A stretch of 64,000 nt of DNA from Adiantum capillus-veneris (Eukaryota; Streptophyta; Polypodiopsida; Polypodiales; Pteridaceae). Of this stretch, positions 62,340 to 64,000 are shown in pieces. The stretch spans positions 103,574,355-103,638,354 of the forward strand of contig CM043943.1 of assembly GCA_014529385.2 (NCBI GenBank), given 5' to 3'. The position numbers and the translations under genes were made by a program. A model generated the notes under the pieces. The model saw only the letters and a program-made list of their open reading frames with translations, searched no databases and had not been told where the DNA came from. Position 1 is the first letter of the stretch. Each line of letters begins with the position of its first letter.

Positions 62340-63830
62340 GAAAGGCCCTTTACCTTGAACAAATACTACATAAAACTCAAAAATTTGGGCAAAGAAAAGT
62401 CTCCGGGATGGGATGGATCACGTGTGAGTTTTGTCAAGAGTTCTGGGAAGTTCTAGGCCCATCCTTCTTGCATATGGTCAATAAAGCCTTTACCAAATGT
62501 GTTCTTGAATCAGTGTGAAGAAAGTAATGATTAATCTCATCCCCAAGCAATTAGCATTCTCTTAACTCAAACACTAGAGACCAATCACAATGATGATCAT
62601 GGTGTACAAGGTATTGTCTAAACTCATTGCCGCAAGAATGACCCATGTGTTAGTTGATGCTATATCTCCCCATCAACATGGATTTATTAAAGGTGAATCA
62701 ATATATGATAACATCTTGGCAGCCATGATACGTATGGAATATGTCAAGCTCAAGAAATAGGAATGTATCTTATTGCAATTGGACCTAGAAAAGGTGTATT
62801 ATAAAATAACATGGTCATATGTGAAAAAAACATTATAGCCCTTGGGGTTTAGTCCTCGAGTCTGTCAAGCAGTAAGTACTCTTGGTGAAGGGAGAACATT
62901 AGAATCGCTCAATCCAAGAATAATTGGCTACTTTGATGTCAAAAGGTCCATTGACCAAGGGTGACCCTTAGTGCCGCATGCACCCACCCTCTAATTGCTA
63001 TGTTGGATCAAGCGACAACAAAAGGAGCAATTAAAGGGGTTCAAATCCAGAGAGATAAACAATTTCTTATTAAGATGTTCACTGGTGATTCATTACTTTT
63101 TTGCAAGAGGAAGGGACTAATGTTTGAAAAGCCTTGCAGATTGTCTAGGTGTTTTCCACAACGTCAGGATCTCGATGTAACATAGAAAATCAAGAATTAT
63201 CTCTTTGTCAAAGGAAGATAATTTTGACTCTTCAGGTTGGACTAGAGAGGTTGTTAGGAGATGTAACATCTTCTGACACTTAGGGGCTCCCATCAGGGAA
63301 AAGCCCACTCACAAGACTACCTTTGACTAGGTTTAAGAAAGAATTAAAAGAAAATGAAACGCTGGGAGTTCATCCTAACTACTTTCCACTACAAGGCTAT
63401 AATGATTAACACCTTTTCATCTTGTACATAATCTTCACGTCACCTTTTTGTAATTATCCCAAAAAATTGGAATTTCTTATTGAAGTCAATCAAAGCTCAA
63501 GGTGGATTAGGCATCCTTGACCCTGTCATTCATGATCTGGCATTATGTACAAAATTCTTTTGCACCCTTGCCAATTCAGAAGAGAGCTCGCATGAGGTCT
63601 AAAGGTGGCTTATGGTCTAACCTCAACATAAAAACAAAAATTCTCCTCCCCATCGGTGTTAGGGATCAATCAAGTGGATTTACTGGGAAGTTTGTTGAAA
63701 TTTTTTGTAAAGCCACATATACACTCATGTGGAAGGAAGAGATGAAAAATTGGAAATTGACAATAGTCTCCTTAGGGACCCATAGTGGAGGGTTTGGGCC
63801 TTAATAACCATTGAAGACCATATTAGGTAC
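62340..63830 (+). pseudogene. L1-type LINE reverse transcriptase relic
   Basis: Blocks in shifting frames: GKEKSPGWDG (about 62388), PITMMIMVYKVLSKLIAARM (about 62581), SPHQHGFIKGESIYDNILAA (about 62668) and LDLEKVYYKITW (about 62780). The position of the FADD box reads KMFTGDSLLF (about 63074), so both Asp residues of the active site are not preserved as a pair. QGGLGILDPVIHDLALCTKF (about 63504) is the post-RT block. WKEEMKNWKLTIVS near 63735 may be part of the same relic. The 5' ORF1 and endonuclease are not seen. Confidence 0.75.
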
Positions 63831-64000
63831 TATGGTAAAAATCCCTCATTATGGGAATCTCCAAATTGACTAAATTAATGTAATTTGGGAATTTTCCATT
63901 TAAAGTGGGAAAAATGTTGATATACTTGCTGATGGGGTAGAGTGAAATCTTAAAGAATTGTGGTATTGATAAACACCAAAATTTGAGGATGCACAAAGCA
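63831..64000. other. no gene seen
   Basis: AT-rich DNA up to the window edge. Confidence 0.5.

Overview
This looks like a window of repeat-rich nuclear DNA from a land plant. The evidence is a mix of Ty1/copia elements, gypsy-like LTR elements primed by tRNA-Asp (a plant habit), a DUF659-type hAT transposase, L1-type LINE relics, MITE-like elements and very long CA and GA microsatellites. The low gene density and the age of most repeats would fit a large genome such as a fern or other seed-free plant, but the lineage is a guess. I see no intact host gene, no tRNA or rRNA gene and no CRISPR array.

Layout. Positions 1-11.87 kb hold non-coding DNA with CA, GA and GATA microsatellites, a composite CA/spacer repeat at 4.24-4.78 kb, repeats in inverted and direct orientation at 7.85-9.01 kb, and three copies of a near-perfect palindrome at 8.72, 9.22 and 10.26 kb. 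A decayed copia fragment on the minus strand fills 11.88-13.96 kb.

Positions 14,800-34,405 are one nested stack. The outer element is an old LTR retrotransposon (LTRs 14800-15677 and 33470-34405, tRNA-Asp primer site, polypurine tract) with gag and protease but no reverse transcriptase. Two elements sit inside it. One is a young element in the opposite orientation at 17451-24941 (1.5 kb LTRs, perfect GTTAC target duplication, an open 885-codon gag-protease frame, again no reverse transcriptase or integrase). The other is an older, complete but decayed copia element at 26980-32097 (227/226 bp LTRs, AAGAA target duplication). Just before the outer 3' LTR lies a fragment of a host-type DEAD-box RNA helicase, apparently captured.

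Positions 34.4-50.4 kb hold a LINE scrap, a broken protein-kinase-like locus on the minus strand between diverged direct repeats, a 264-bp tandem repeat, a decayed hAT transposase (39.74-41.84 kb), a small palindromic-end MITE, two unrecognised gene-like relics and, at 49.39-50.05 kb, a tandem array with a 75-bp period in which almost every unit is a long hairpin.

Positions 50.4-64.0 kb start with a histone H3-like pseudogene (50446-51027) whose first codons match the H3 tail and which carries two C-to-T type nonsense changes. Unrecognised coding-like DNA follows, then a second MITE of the same family, a minus-strand LINE relic, a poly-C/TA/TG tract, a third copia element (58.09-62.3 kb) lacking a recognisable 5' LTR, and an L1-type LINE relic to near the window end.

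The genes do not form a cellular pathway. The main content is transposon history: an old non-autonomous element that picked up host sequence, was hit by a copia element, and was later hit by another non-autonomous element that must borrow its enzymes from a relative elsewhere.
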